From positions 80,798,037 through 80,862,036 of the forward strand of contig OY759214.1 in NCBI GenBank assembly GCA_963662175.1: DNA of 64,000 bases, written 5' to 3'. Both the position numbers and the translations under genes were made by a program. Below, piece by piece: positions 13,501 to 27,000 of this stretch (positions are counted from its first letter, which is position 1; each line of letters opens with the position of its first letter). A model generated the notes under the pieces. It worked only from the letters and a program-made list of their open reading frames with translations, did not search any database and was not told the DNA's origin. The stretch comes from Aradus depressus (Eukaryota; Arthropoda; Insecta; Hemiptera; Aradidae).

Positions 13501-16500
13501 TGAAAAAATAGGGGTGGCGAAAATTTGAAATATCTACGGGAACAATAGTATTCTTTATCTTTTATTTCATATATGCCCAAAAAGAATTGCCACGAAAAAA
13601 AAAAAAAAAAGTAAATTTAAGAAATAGTTAATAATAGAATTTTTCGTAATTGATTTTTTTTATTTCATTTTAATGTTGGTTTGTGCTCAATTCTATTCTA
13701 TTCATTTTCGATGGCAACCAAATCAAAATACCTTTGGATTAGATTATTGAATATTTTTCAAATTATGAAAATTGCTGGCGTCCTAGCATTTCTATTCTTT
13801 TTTGTATATTAGCTCACTTTCCTCAAAATTCGTCATAAAGTTTATATTTTTTATTGTATAAATCAAAATTTCATATAAGACCAGCTAAAACAAATTCTAC
13901 AGAAAATATATTAAATAAATGATAAATATTATTATTATTTTTTATCTCAATGTTTTTTTAAAAATTGATTTTAGGATGGGATGGGGAATGTTCGGATCGT
14001 GGACGGAGGATTGGAAGTGAAGGGTACCAGCTATGTTCTGGGGAACTTGGTGGCAAGCAGTATCCGGTCGAAACCCGGCCGCAGTATCCACATGCGAGCC
14101 TCCCACAACATATCACTCAGCGCAGAGTATCACAACAGTAACAGTATTACTCTAGGTAAGTGCGCACATTCACGATAAATAAACAAAAACTTTTTTTTCT
14201 AGAAATAATGTCTATTCCACACAAAAAATGTTTACGAAAACTACCGGTTTCGACATTATACAATATCATTAGATACAGTTTTTATTAAAGTAAATTATGA
14301 TAAATATTTTTTATAATGGAAATTTATCTTTTTCATGATGATATTTTGGGACGTTCTTACGTCACTTTCTTCGGATAAAATGTGCGAAATATAGAAAAGA
14401 AAGGAAAAAAAAAAATATATATATACCCAAAAAGTAATACAATAATCCAAAAATAAACCAAGATTATTAAAATAAAATACTGTATAAGTAATTCCCTCTT
14501 TCCCTGTAGCTAATTTGGCTAAAATCGATAGGTGTTGTATTATGGGGTTTTGGTCACACATTAACAATTTCGTGTCGATACATTCATTCTATCGGCAGTT
14601 ATTAGAGGTTTTGCGTTAAGCCTCTAATCCCCCCTTCCATTTGTTCGATTTGGCTTATAATCAATAAATTATAAAGAAAACACGAATGTTTTTTAATATT
14701 GTCTATTTCACAAGATATATAAAATATATGGGAGTATTTTCGGTATTGCTACCATGTTCAGCCACGACTTGACAAATACTGTATTCGTTAAGTCGTGGCT
14801 GAAGATGGTAGCAATACCGAAAGTACTCCCATATATTTTATATATCTTGTGAAATAGACAATATTAAAAAACATTCGTGTTTTCTTTATAATTTATTAAG
14901 TGTTTCACAATCTCTCTGCAAAAATGTTAAATATGAAAATCAATAGTTGGAGGGTTTTGGATTCACAAATACAATTTCGTGTCGATGCATTCATTCTCTG
15001 TTCACAGACATACACTTTTTTTCATATTTGGAATCTAGAGGACGGAAAACATGAAATTCCGTTAAAAACTCCACGTAGAATTTTTGACCGATTACATAAC
15101 TTTCCCTATACTTCGTATAGTTAGAAAAGTAGTAAGTAGATTTGAAAGACCTTATAGGAAGGGAGGACGCCGGTAGCTCAGTGGTATGCGTGCTTGCTTA
15201 CTGAGCTCAAGATCGCGGGTTCGAAACCCGACGCTTGTCTGGTACGTGAAAAAACCTTGAGCACGCCGTCCTTCGGAAAAATTAATACTTTCAGACTAGA
15301 GTCGGGCTCATTTCCACCAAAGCGAAAGAGAGCTCTAGTAGACGAAATTGTTTCGTAGTTAGAGCCAGGGCATGAGTCACAATAACTAATTAACCTTATA
15401 GGAAGGATGTCCTGTGTATTCAGCTCATATGTACGGAAGGAAAACAATTTTTGTCAGGAATCTCACTATGCGGATCCTCCTCCCGCCACCGCACTCTGCT
15501 GACTTTAATTCAAAACAAATGCACCTAGTCCCCCGGTCTGGGAGGCTCAACAGGTGGCTTGAGAGGGTTTCCATGACAACACCCCCACCACCCAATTACA
15601 GTAGAGAGCCCATCCACACTCCTTAACTCGGCCCTCCTCACTTCATCACACCTCACATCAGTTGGCTCGTCTTTATCAGAACAGTTAGTCAACTTGATAA
15701 CACTTAGGCCTCTTTAAGTTGTCATAGGCGTCAAATTCTCATCCAAATGGCACTTTTTTACTTCCCCAGCTTTACGAAGTATAGGGGAAGTTATGTAATC
15801 TATCAAAAATTCGATTCGGAGTTTTCAACGGAATTTCATGTTTTCTGACTTCCGGATTCCAAATATGAAAAAAAAAGTAGGTGAATCGGCTATGTACTTC
15901 CCCAGCAAGTGTTAATCAATTACGTCAATCGACCGGTTATTAGGGTATTTAAGTCAAGCGTTATTAGAGTATTTTAGTCAAGCCTCTCTTCTCCGTACCC
16001 TCTCCCTTCGAACGATTTCGCGAAAAATTATTAGATTCCATTTTTATGAGGTTTTGAATTTAAATATAAAATTTCATGTCGATACATTCATTACATCGGC
16101 AGTTATTGTGATTTTTTAATTGATCCCCCTCCCCTTCTGCTGATTCCTAAATTTACATTTGAAATGTCGTCTCCAATGCATTCATTACAATGGATGTTAT
16201 TAGAGTGTATTCTGGATAAACATATAAAGAGTTATCGTGTTCACAGACAGACAGAAATAATTTTTTACATATTTAGAATCAAGAGGGAGAAAAAACATGA
16301 AATTCTGTTCAAAACTTTGCATCGAATTTTTGACCGATTACATAACTTCTCCTATTCTTCGTTTAGCTGAAGAAGTAACATTTTTTTTAGCTAAATCGGC
16401 CGAGGGGAAGGGGGGATTAGTGGGGAAGCTTAATATATATAATATAATAACAAAAACTGTAATAACTGCCGTTGGAATAAATGTATCGACACAACATTTC

Positions 16501-19500
16501 ACATTTAATTCTAATTCTTAACCCCAGAAGAATAACACCTATTGGTTTCGTGCCTGTACGATGCCAGATACTCGTTAAGGACCCCTATCTAGATGAATAA
16601 ACATTTAGGGTATGCAAAATTCAAGACCCCCATAGTAGAGTCGGGCTCATGTTCACCAGAGTGACGAAAGAGCTCTCTGTTAGTAGGCGATTTGACCTCA
16701 TAGTTAAAGCCCGGGCATGAGTCATAATAACTAACTAACCTATTAATAAATAAGTAATAAGATGTATCAGTCCAACATTTATTAAACCACGACTAGTTTC
16801 GTCAGTAAACTGACATCTTCAGGTGGAATCTAAACATACATAAACCAAAAATAGTCTAGAATTTTCGAGTAAATTAAAACTCATGTCAATCATTAACAAT
16901 ATTACACTATTAAAACTTAAAAACAACAGTACAATAAGTTAAAATATTTTGAATTAAAACGCAAAATACCTTGCTAGAGAAGAGGTCAACGGACACATAC
17001 GACTGGTTCGAAAAATTAGAAATTAAGAAATGTCTAAAAACAAAAAAAGACCTCTGCTTAAATAGGGTAACCCAATTTGACCCCCCCCCCCCCCCCCCCC
17101 CCCCCCGTTCAATAAATGTTGGACTGATACATCTTATTACTTATTTCTTATTTAACAAGTTAGTCCACTACATCTGCCTACCACCAAGAAATATAACCTA
17201 TTAGTATTCCGCGGAATATTAATAGGTTCGACTAAATAACCTTAAAAACTGCGCATGTGATGAATGTATCGACTCAAAATGTATTATGAGGATTCATCAT
17301 GTTTATATTAGTTTTGGAGGGCGAGCGAAAACTTAATTGATTAATTCGTGCTGAGGAAGTAAATTGCTGGTGATTCATCGAATTTATTTTTATTTTTACA
17401 ATCGCTCTAATTTCAATACATTTGTATAATATTACCCTCTACTACAAAATAAAATTAAAATCCAGTTTCAATTTCTCAGTGGGGGTCAAATTAGAGCCAA
17501 GGGAATAAAAAGGGCGAGAGGGCGGGTAGGGATGGGATAATTTAGGCGGGAAGGAGGGAGCAGTGCCATCTATTAGCAGGTAAACCAATTAGTGCATTAG
17601 GTAGGAGTCTAAACTTTGGAGGATCCACTGGCTCGTAACTAAGTTACATTACATTGCCTTCTTCACAATGTCTTTTTGTTTCTTCAAACTTGGGCCATTA
17701 ACTGCTGAAAAATCAACTCTAGAGAGGGTTTTGGAGTCTGAGGAACAACCAGGAGGAGTTAGCCGAGGTAGGTAGCAAGTCTCCCATTCTGAACTCTCAA
17801 TTATATACTGTTGTTTGACTCTTATTTCGTTGGCATCCGTCGTTGGGCACCAGAATTCCTGGTGCCCCCCCCAGAAAAGTTTGATCTAATGTACCTAATT
17901 AAAAAAAAAATTATAATACATAACGACAACTCCACCATAGACAAACATTACAGTCAAGACAAGGATATAGAAAGCTTCAGTTCCCAGTCAAACGTTATTC
18001 CGATTCAAATTACGCTTTTTTAAAGTTTGGACTCGCAACGAATGCTGCCAATCGGCGAAGTATGAGAGTTCAGCGAACGCATCGTCGTGCGTGTCACAAC
18101 TAAACGCGCGGCAATTTTAAAATCTCTTCCAAAAACTCCTCACGACGCTGCAATGTTTACCTAAAATAAAAATACTGTGAAGGCTAACTGCATATTTTAG
18201 AATGTATTCAATGAAAGCCGTAAAAAGTAAAAGTAATTGTTTTTTAGAGTAGATTTAGAATATATCAGCTAAACGAAGATGAAATAGTAAAAAATAAAAT
18301 TTCAGCTGAAAAAGTGTTGGACCGATTTACTAAAAAAAAAAAAGAAAATTAAGGCTTATTTAATTGATTATACTTACTACTACTGCTACTTATTGTATAG
18401 ACTGATATTGGATGACTAGACTGATGAAAATTTTAGTTGTTAATTTAAATTTGTGTTGATTATTTTGTTATTACATACTAATATTTTGTGTATGGTACCT
18501 GATTGTTAATTATTAAGTTTAATTAAACTTAACGGAAAATATGATTGTAAAATGTAAACTATTGTTTTATTGTGTTGGTCGGCTCAACTGGTTCAATTCA
18601 AAAACCTTTATAACTGCCGATGTAACGAATTTATCGACAGAATTTAATATGATGATTTAGGAGCCCCTAAAAGTCAACTATTGAATATTAGCGCATACTG
18701 TTTTGGAGGGGGAGCGAAAAAATAATTAATTACTTCGTTCTGGGGAAATACATTCATTGACGACTTTTTTAGAAAAAAAAAACGAATAAAAACTGTTTCT
18801 GTGCACGGCGGGTGATCTACGAAGATCGGTTGTCCCTAGTTCATCATATACTGCGTTGCTCCATTGCGCATCGAGAGCTCGGGATCAAGGTGAGGCTGCG
18901 GTTTTGTCTGGCAATAAGCTGTCATCCCCGTCAAAGGGGCAGTCTTCTTTCTCTGCTAGGAAACAACAAATCAACTGGATACTGGCTAGAAATGGTGTTT
19001 TTCAGATGTACAATTTCTCATCAAAATGTTCATTTCATCGTAGGGCCTCATTAAAAAATTAATGATTTTGCTTAAGGGTGATCGGTGGTTAGGTATACGC
19101 CATTAAAGTTGGATATAAAATAATTTCTTGAAAAAATATTGATACATAAAATAAAATAGACAAAATAGGCGACCCCTTGATTTTGATGTGCCATTAGTAA
19201 ATCGGGCCTCCACCCCAAATCGCGCCTAATGTTTCTTAGTAATTCGCATAACCAACAGCAACATGAAAACATTAATATTAAGTCGGGGGAAGGAAAAAAA
19301 AAAGATGTATCTAGTTCATAAAAAAAAATGTATTTCTCAATATAAACCATACAATATGTCAACTAACTATTCTCAATATAAACGATATAATATGTCAACT
19401 ATTCTCAATACAAACGATATAATATGTCAACTATTCTCAATACAAACGATATAATATGTCAACTAACTATTCTCAATATAAACGATATAATATGTCAACT

Positions 19501-21068
19501 ATTCTCAATACAAACGATATAATATGTCAACTAATCATATTTTACTTAATATTGAATGAAATAATCTTGTATTAAAGCAGAAAACTGTAAACCACAGTAA
19601 GAATTTCAAAAATCCAATTGACCCTCCCGTCGATCCTTTTAGTGAGTCCAGCTTTTCCTGATATAGAGAAACCCCATGGGGGAGTATAAAAAAAATATCT
19701 AATTGAGATGTTACACATATCGTTTATATTGAGAAATAAATTCTTTTTATGAACTAGAGATTTTCGTTATGCTCCCACATGGGGTTTCTCTATATCAGGA
19801 GAACCTGGACTGTTTCACTAAGGACCGACGGGATGGTCAACATTTTATTTCTTCGGGTAAATCAACTGGATTTTTAAACGAACGTAAAAAAAATGAAAAC
19901 AAATATAGAGTTTATAATAGGAAAGGAAAATTTTAAGCGAACGTAAAAAAAAACATTTGGAAAAATCGAAAAGAAATAGTAAAAAAATGTTTTATTTTTG
20001 CAAAAAACAGGGCTTTTCCCACGCTAATATTATTATAGAATATCTTCTATAGTCAATTTGACTGTATAAAGAAAAATTGGGCGACATTCGGGGTCAAGGC
20101 CCTATTCGGAATAATTACCAAAAATGTAACTCCCTCTTTTTCGAAATTTTGGACTCCACATAGCCTTTATTTCAAATAGGGATTATAGAAATATCCTGAA
20201 AATTTTCGTCCATAGACTGGATTCTACTCATATAGAATTTTCTTGAGAGTTCCCTTCACTTATCGACTCATTTAAAATCTATATAAGTATCAGTTGATGA
20301 AACTCAACATCCTGAAGTTCAGTGAGTTAAAAAAATGTTGATAAAGTAGGATTGGTGTGTATTATATACGTACTAATAAAAGACTGGAAAGGTTGTTAAT
20401 TATAAGCTTTGTTATTTATTTGTGTTGGTGTACTTTTCAACTAACAATTGGACAATTACAGTCCTTCCAGTCACGGAAATTGTGATTTCGTTCTGTTAAA
20501 GCTCCGTGTTAAAAAAAAAAAAAAAGAAACCTGTCACGCTATACATTTTCTGTTTGTTTAGAAAGGATACTTATTTGTGCAATAAAATATACTATGTGCG
20601 TTCCTAATGGTAATTTGTTATTAAACAGTGCTACCTGTTAATTTAGTCATTTATTATAGTTATTAACCGTGAATGGGTTTTTTTTTTTTGAAGGTTCCGT
20701 AGGTTAGAAAACTTGAAGAGAATACTGTGGGATATCTGTCTTGAAAGCTAGTTCGCTAACCAGGATGCACAGAGGATTCACAAGTTCAGTCTCATCAATC
20801 CCCCGACTATCTCCCCTCCTGACAATTCCCCGTTCTCTCCATGTGTGTGTGGCCTCACATATCTTAAAGCAAACCCGAATCCATTTCTGCAATCTTTGTC
20901 GATATAGTGCAAAGTTAATAAAATAAAAATGGGATGGAAGTCCTCTCTTAACAGAACATTTACAAATATTTGAGTTTAAACATAAACACAATCAATAATT
21001 ATTAATAAAATTAATAAAGTATAATAATAAGACAACTAAAGTATGGGTTTATAATAGTGGAGTACATA

Positions 21069-21099
<31 letters not shown>

Positions 21100-24000
21100 A
21101 AGGGTTAGGTTAGGTTTTATGACCCGGGCTTTAACTACGATGTCATCACCTACTACCAGAGCGCTCTTTCGTCACTCTGGTAGACATGAGCCCGCCTCTA
21201 CTGTGGGAGTCTTAAATTTTTTATACCCTAAATTTTTATTCACCTAGGGCAGGGGTCTTTAACGAGTACCTGACATCGTACAGGCTCGGGACCATCGCTT
21301 AACGTCCCATCCGAAGGACGGCGTGCTTAAGTTTATTTTACCTTCCTATATATATATAATAAATTATATATACTATTATAAACCCATACTTTAGTTGTTT
21401 TTAAAATTTTTTATTTTAATTTTTTTCTTAGTTTTTATTTAGCGTCGCATTGACTTCAGGGTCATTAGCGACGACTATTGTGTCTATATGTGACTATATG
21501 ACATTGCTATAGCTTGCAAGGGAGTCGACAGAGGGATTTCTTGATGATGTTGAAAATTCTTAACAGAGATTGCCACTCCACCACTAAGAAATAGTCTATT
21601 GCGATTTTTGATGTATTGGTTGTAACCTTTTAGCTTCCCGATCCGTTGATCAAGATCAAGAAAATTTGTCTCTTGGAGGCAGACTACTGACGGATCATGT
21701 TCAGATATATTAACACTTGCAGCTCTGCGAGATGGGGAAAGAAACTATTTATATTCCACTGGATCATTTGCAAATTCACAAGGGGGGAGAAGATAATAAA
21801 ACTAACTGTAACATAGAAGAACAACGTTCATAAAGGTACTTGGGAGTCGGACCTGGTTGGATCACATTGATTTTGGAGTCTGTTGATGATTCGAGTGAGC
21901 CTGTTCTTGACCCCCTTATCGTCCGAAAGGGAGTGTAGTTTCTTCACCGCCATCACAAGATCCTCACAATTGTCACAGTTTTTTGCAAGCTTCAAAATTT
22001 TGACAACGATAAGTTTCTTCAATAAAGTTTAAAATCTGTCGAGAACTTAGTTGGGATGTGAATTTATCGGTTTGTTTTTCCAGGATGTGTTTTATAGATT
22101 CGATGCAATTTGTTTGTGACTTTTCTGACTTGGTTTAGGGAGTTCTAGTACCTGATGGGGTTGAGGGCAAAGGTGTGTTCGGTTGGGATTTCTTATTTTT
22201 ATACTTCATTAATTATTAATGATTTTGTTTATATTTAAACTCAAATATTTGTAAATGTTCTGTTCAGAGAGGTTAAGTTGGATGGATGGGAATGACAGAA
22301 CCGGGGGTGTTTCGAGGGGTCTCGAGTTGAAGGGCTTCTTATATTTATTTTATTTCATTTTTATTATTATTTAAATTTAAAGTTTAATTTTATGTTATGT
22401 ATGTCATATTGTTTTGTATATAGATCATTAGTTTCTTATCGATGTATATAATTTTGTTATACTTTGGTTTTTATTTTATTTTATTTTTTATATATATTTT
22501 TCAAAATATATCATCGATCGTATTACCAATTGTAAATATTAAAAAAAAAGAATATTGACAACATAATTAGCAAAAATGCGCATATTTTCAAAACGATAGG
22601 ATTGACATCAATATGAATAAACCTTGAGTCTTGAATTGAACAAATATTCACAGGATCCATTTGGGTTGTAGCGCACCCCAAAAGAGGAGATACGTTCTGA
22701 CAGGAGTATACTTGTATACCAACACATAATAAACTAAGAGAGTAAATCATTTTTATTATAATTGATATTATTATAACCGAGGGCGCCGGTAGCTCAGTGG
22801 TATGCGTGCTTGACTTCTGAGCTCAAGGTCGTGGGTTCGTAGCCCGACCGAGGCCCTTAGTTTATTTTATCTGGGAGGTAAAATAAACTTAAGCACGCCG
22901 TCCTTCGGATGGGACGTTAAGCGATGGTCCCGAGCCTGTACGATGTCAGGTACTCGTTAAAGACCCCTACCCTAGATGAATAAAAATTTAGGGTAGGCAA
23001 AATTTAGGACTCCCACAGTAGAGTCGGGCTCATGTCCACCAGAGTGACGAAAGAGCGCTCTGGTAGTAGGCGATATGACCTCGTAGTTAAAGCCCGGGCA
23101 TGAGTCATAAAACCTAACCTAACCTATTATTATAACCATTATTTTTATAGTTCCGCACGCCAACTCTATTTCAGTATAATAAATTGACATTAATTAAAAA
23201 AAGAGAAAAAAACCTTTAGTCATTAATTATGCTAATGATTACCTCTCGAAGTCAATTAATTAATGTAATTGAAGGTTTTGGTGAGTTGAGAGTACAAAAG
23301 GGTCAGATTATAATAGAGCTGTATAAGGGCAGATTGGTGTACTGCGGTATTGTCCCTCCAACAAGATAGTCTGCCACATCAGTTCAGATGGGAAATTGGA
23401 CTTTTTGTCTCCTAACCAACCTCTACTCATATTTTCTACCTCTTCTGTCCATTGGAGCCAGGAGGGAAAAAAAAGGTAATTCATGTGTACAAATGTCTGA
23501 GTTATTCTCCAGCTCTCTCTCTGATCCGGAAAATTAAATAAACTTTTCAATTTTATTTGATACTAGCAGATTCTATAGAGGGCGCCGTTAGTTCAAGAGC
23601 CGCGATTTCAAAAATGAAAAAAAAAAAAAAAAAACAATTTCTGTGTGTGTCTGTAGACACGATAACTCCACAACATAGAATGAATGTATCAACATGATTA
23701 TGTACCGTCTAAGGTACATCTGACACCTATTGATTTCCAGCCAAATCAGTCAAAGGGAAGGGGGATTTGGGGAGGGACAACACAAAGAACTTTAATAATT
23801 GAAGTTTTAATTACTATTATTAATTATTAACTTCAAAGCCCTCTAAGGAGGACACATTGATTTTCACCAATCAGCCGAAGGGGAGGGCGAGGTCAGAGGG
23901 GCTCAACACTAAAATCCCAATAAATGCCGATGTAATGTAAAGAATGCAAGTAACTGTACAATGACCTTTGTGACGTCACGCAGCCGTCCCAGCGCTAACC

Positions 24001-27000
24001 ACTTCGCACCACCTCTCCCCATATAGCTTACGCAGCTCTGAATCAATGTACTTCCCCAGAAGTTTTGCTCTCCTTCCAGTGACGTCACACGTATAGACAA
24101 AGTACAGCAACTGCTCCACATGGAGAAAGTACAGCAATCTCATATGCATGAACGGGATATGGCTTCAAGAGAGGGGGAGACTTCGTCTATTTCTCCATAA
24201 TTACGTAGTCAGTGGTTAGAGCTGGGAATGTACATAGTCTATTCATTGCTAGACTTTCTCCAGGAGTGAGATATTGCTGTACTTTCTTCATGTGAAGCTG
24301 AGGGTGACGTTAAAGATTGCTGTATGTGTGACGTCACTGGAGGGAGAGCCAAGACTTCTGGGGAAGTACATTGATTGAGAGCTGCGTAAGTCATGGGGAG
24401 AGAGGAGAGGTAGTGCGCAGTGGTTAGCGCTGGGTCGGCTGAGTGACGTCTTAAAGGTCACCACTGCTCGAGTTCACAGTTTCAGATAGTTACCTGATGC
24501 ACCTTATTAACTTGTGAAATATTGGGTTTTAGCCCAAATGGTCAATTGGTTTCTCCCTTCTGAGGGAGAGCGAAATAATTGAGCAAGTCATTCTTGGAAT
24601 CGGACGTTAAACGATGGTCCCGAGCTTGTACGATGTTGCTGTACCTGCTCAAGATCCCTCCCTACCTTAAGTGAATAAACCTGGGTAGGCAAAATTCAGG
24701 ACTCCCACTGTAGAGTCGGGCTCATGACCACCAAAGTGACGAAAGAGAGCTCTGGTAGGAGGCGATATGACCTTGTAGTTAAAGCCCGGGCATGTGTCAA
24801 AATAACTAACTATATAAGTATTTACCTGTTTAAACCTTTTTACTCATATGAAGAAAAATTACCTGAGTATGTGGACCTTAAAATAAAATAATAGAGGAAT
24901 TATATTGGCGTAAGTATGGAGGTGTATTGTTCAGTTATGTTGGACAACGGAACTAATAGGATCAACGTCTGACTTGACTGGATGGGAGAAGGAATCAGGA
25001 TTTGCATTGTTCTCAGCTTTCTTGGAACTTTTTATAAATAAATAATATTTAATAATAAAGAGAGATTAAAAGAAAATGTATGATAACCAGCTCATCGCCC
25101 CCGGAAAATGATGGGAGAAACTATGAAAAAAAGTTGTCCGTGAATCACCTGCAATGTACTTCCCCAGTACGAACAATCAATTAAATGTTCTCTCTCCTTT
25201 CAAAACCATTTGGGCTAAAAATCAATAGTTCACTTACTTAGGGGCTTTTGAATTGGGCTTCCTAATACTAAATTTCGTGTCGATACATCAGCAGTTATAA
25301 GGGTTTCTGAGTTTATTCTCTCTCTGATCGCCCCTAGGTGTCGTTCTTATGGGATTTTTAATTTTGAAGAAAATTCGTGTCAATGCACTTAATAACGGGA
25401 GTTATTAGAGTTTTTATGATAAGCCTCCATTCCCTTTGGCCGATTTGGCTAAGAATGAATATGATACTTAACATTTTTGCAGTCAATAAGTTAAGGCAAT
25501 ACTTTTAAAAAACACGTTTTTCATTATATTTGAAAATGAATAGGCGTCGTCCTCAAGGGGTCTGCTTCATCGGGAGTTATCGTGTTAACACTTTAATATT
25601 TATACCGTTCGCGTTTTAATTAATTTTTTTTTTTTTTTTACTTTAAATATGCGGGAATTTTCTCAAACTGTATAACTGATTTTTACTAAAATAAAATATT
25701 AATGGGATGCCAGATCGCCTATCTAATAGAACAATACTTAAATTACTGATTTTAATATATAAATTGGAATTCTATAAACCAAAGGCGAAAGTTCGATCAA
25801 CTAAGAAAGTTTTGAAAAACTGAATTGTTAAATCACTATTGATTAGGTTTGATCATGGGAAACAAACTACTAAAAATCTAAAAACTCATATTAAAAATAA
25901 TATATTTACACAAAATAACTTAAAAATAAAATACATACAATAAACTAAACCTCGAGTTGACCATGTGCCTAAACGTTGTTTGGATGGGTTCCACGACTCT
26001 TTTTCTTTAGTTCTTTTCTCAATTCTTCTCTGGTTTTTCCTCGCTCTTGCTTACCAGTACACGACATAAAAGTTTGGTAAAGCCAGTCCAAAAAGGGGGA
26101 CAAAACATCAAAACTCAGAACTTCACTTCACAAACACGGGGACTCCTGGGGACAAGGGCACGCCAAATATCTAGACCTCTCTGTCGATAGCGTCCCCCAG
26201 CATCTTCCACCTCTCACAATATGGCGGACCCAACAAACAACGCTGCCACCTACATTGAATTTTCCTTTTTCCAACTTAAAAATTTCGTCGGTGAAACCAG
26301 AAAAATGTGTAACTCCAAAACTATAAATTTTACAGGGGAGCATAAAAACTTTATAAAATCTTAAAACTTACCTCAAACATGGTTAAATAATTTTTAATAA
26401 CAAGTAAACTGTATTAAAAAACGATTATGTACTGTAAATTGGCTAAAACTATATTTTTATTTATTTTTATTGGAGATACACATTTTTCGTTTATATGTTG
26501 GTTTACATACACATTTTTCATTAAAAAAATACCATTAATAAGTATAATATCATTTCTGAGGGCTTCATCTATTACATGGTTAGTAATAATTAAACTAGAA
26601 ACCGAAATAAGAAAGCAAAAAATCCTAAATACGCTCTGAAAACAAGTTAAAAATGGTTTTGGAAAAAAGTGTATATCCCCGAAAGTGTTTTAGGAAAAAT
26701 GTGTATGTCCATACACAAACTTTATGTAAAATATTTTAGTATGATAAGACAACAGGTGGAATATAAAGAAAAAGGTAGAAAAGCACAAACTTACCTTTAC
26801 AAGTCTACACAAAATAAAACTAAAATTGCTCCTTTTTAGCGGTTAAACTAATGTTTATATTAGACTGAGGCTCCAGGCATGCTTTCACTGCATTGATCAT
26901 TACGGATTTACACACTTTTCCCGCCATTTTGGCGCACAATGGAGATACACAAAATTCTGATCCCGAATTACAGAAATCTATTCTCAAAATCTTACCACCA

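Larger units (their letters stand above)
14663..14897. mobile_element. Foldback Penelope-like element, 108-bp arms, two hammerheads
   Basis: A near-perfect palindrome with a 19-nt spacer at 14771-14789. The arms run from aataaattataaagaaaac to its inverted copy and contain ttaatattgtctatttcaca. Each arm has a hammerhead motif, at 14729-14764 (minus) and 14795-14832 (plus). It lies in intron 2, about 500 nt after the exon 2 donor. Confidence 0.75.
16742..17148. mobile_element. Penelope-like foldback with hammerhead and poly-C
   Basis: taagtaataagatgtatcag with the following ccaacatttatt (from 16751) is mirrored by aataaatgttggactgat (17109-17126) and the following acatcttattac. The left arm carries a complete hammerhead on the minus strand (16787-16826). 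The right arm is shorter and is preceded by 26 C residues (17081-17106). The ORF over the C run at 16971-17204 is a low-complexity artefact. Confidence 0.6.

Noticed and set aside
16971..17204. 77-codon ORF with a Pro run
   Set aside because: The proline run is the poly-C tract. The rest is within a foldback repeat.
19335..19535. CRISPR-like array
   Set aside because: Direct tandem repeats without unique spacers, in a eukaryotic intron.
22779..22855. tRNA gene
   Set aside because: The head has good A and B boxes, but it is shared by many copies that continue into the same SINE body, and the cloverleaf is incomplete. The same holds at 2185, 15166, 36930, 52920 and 56240.
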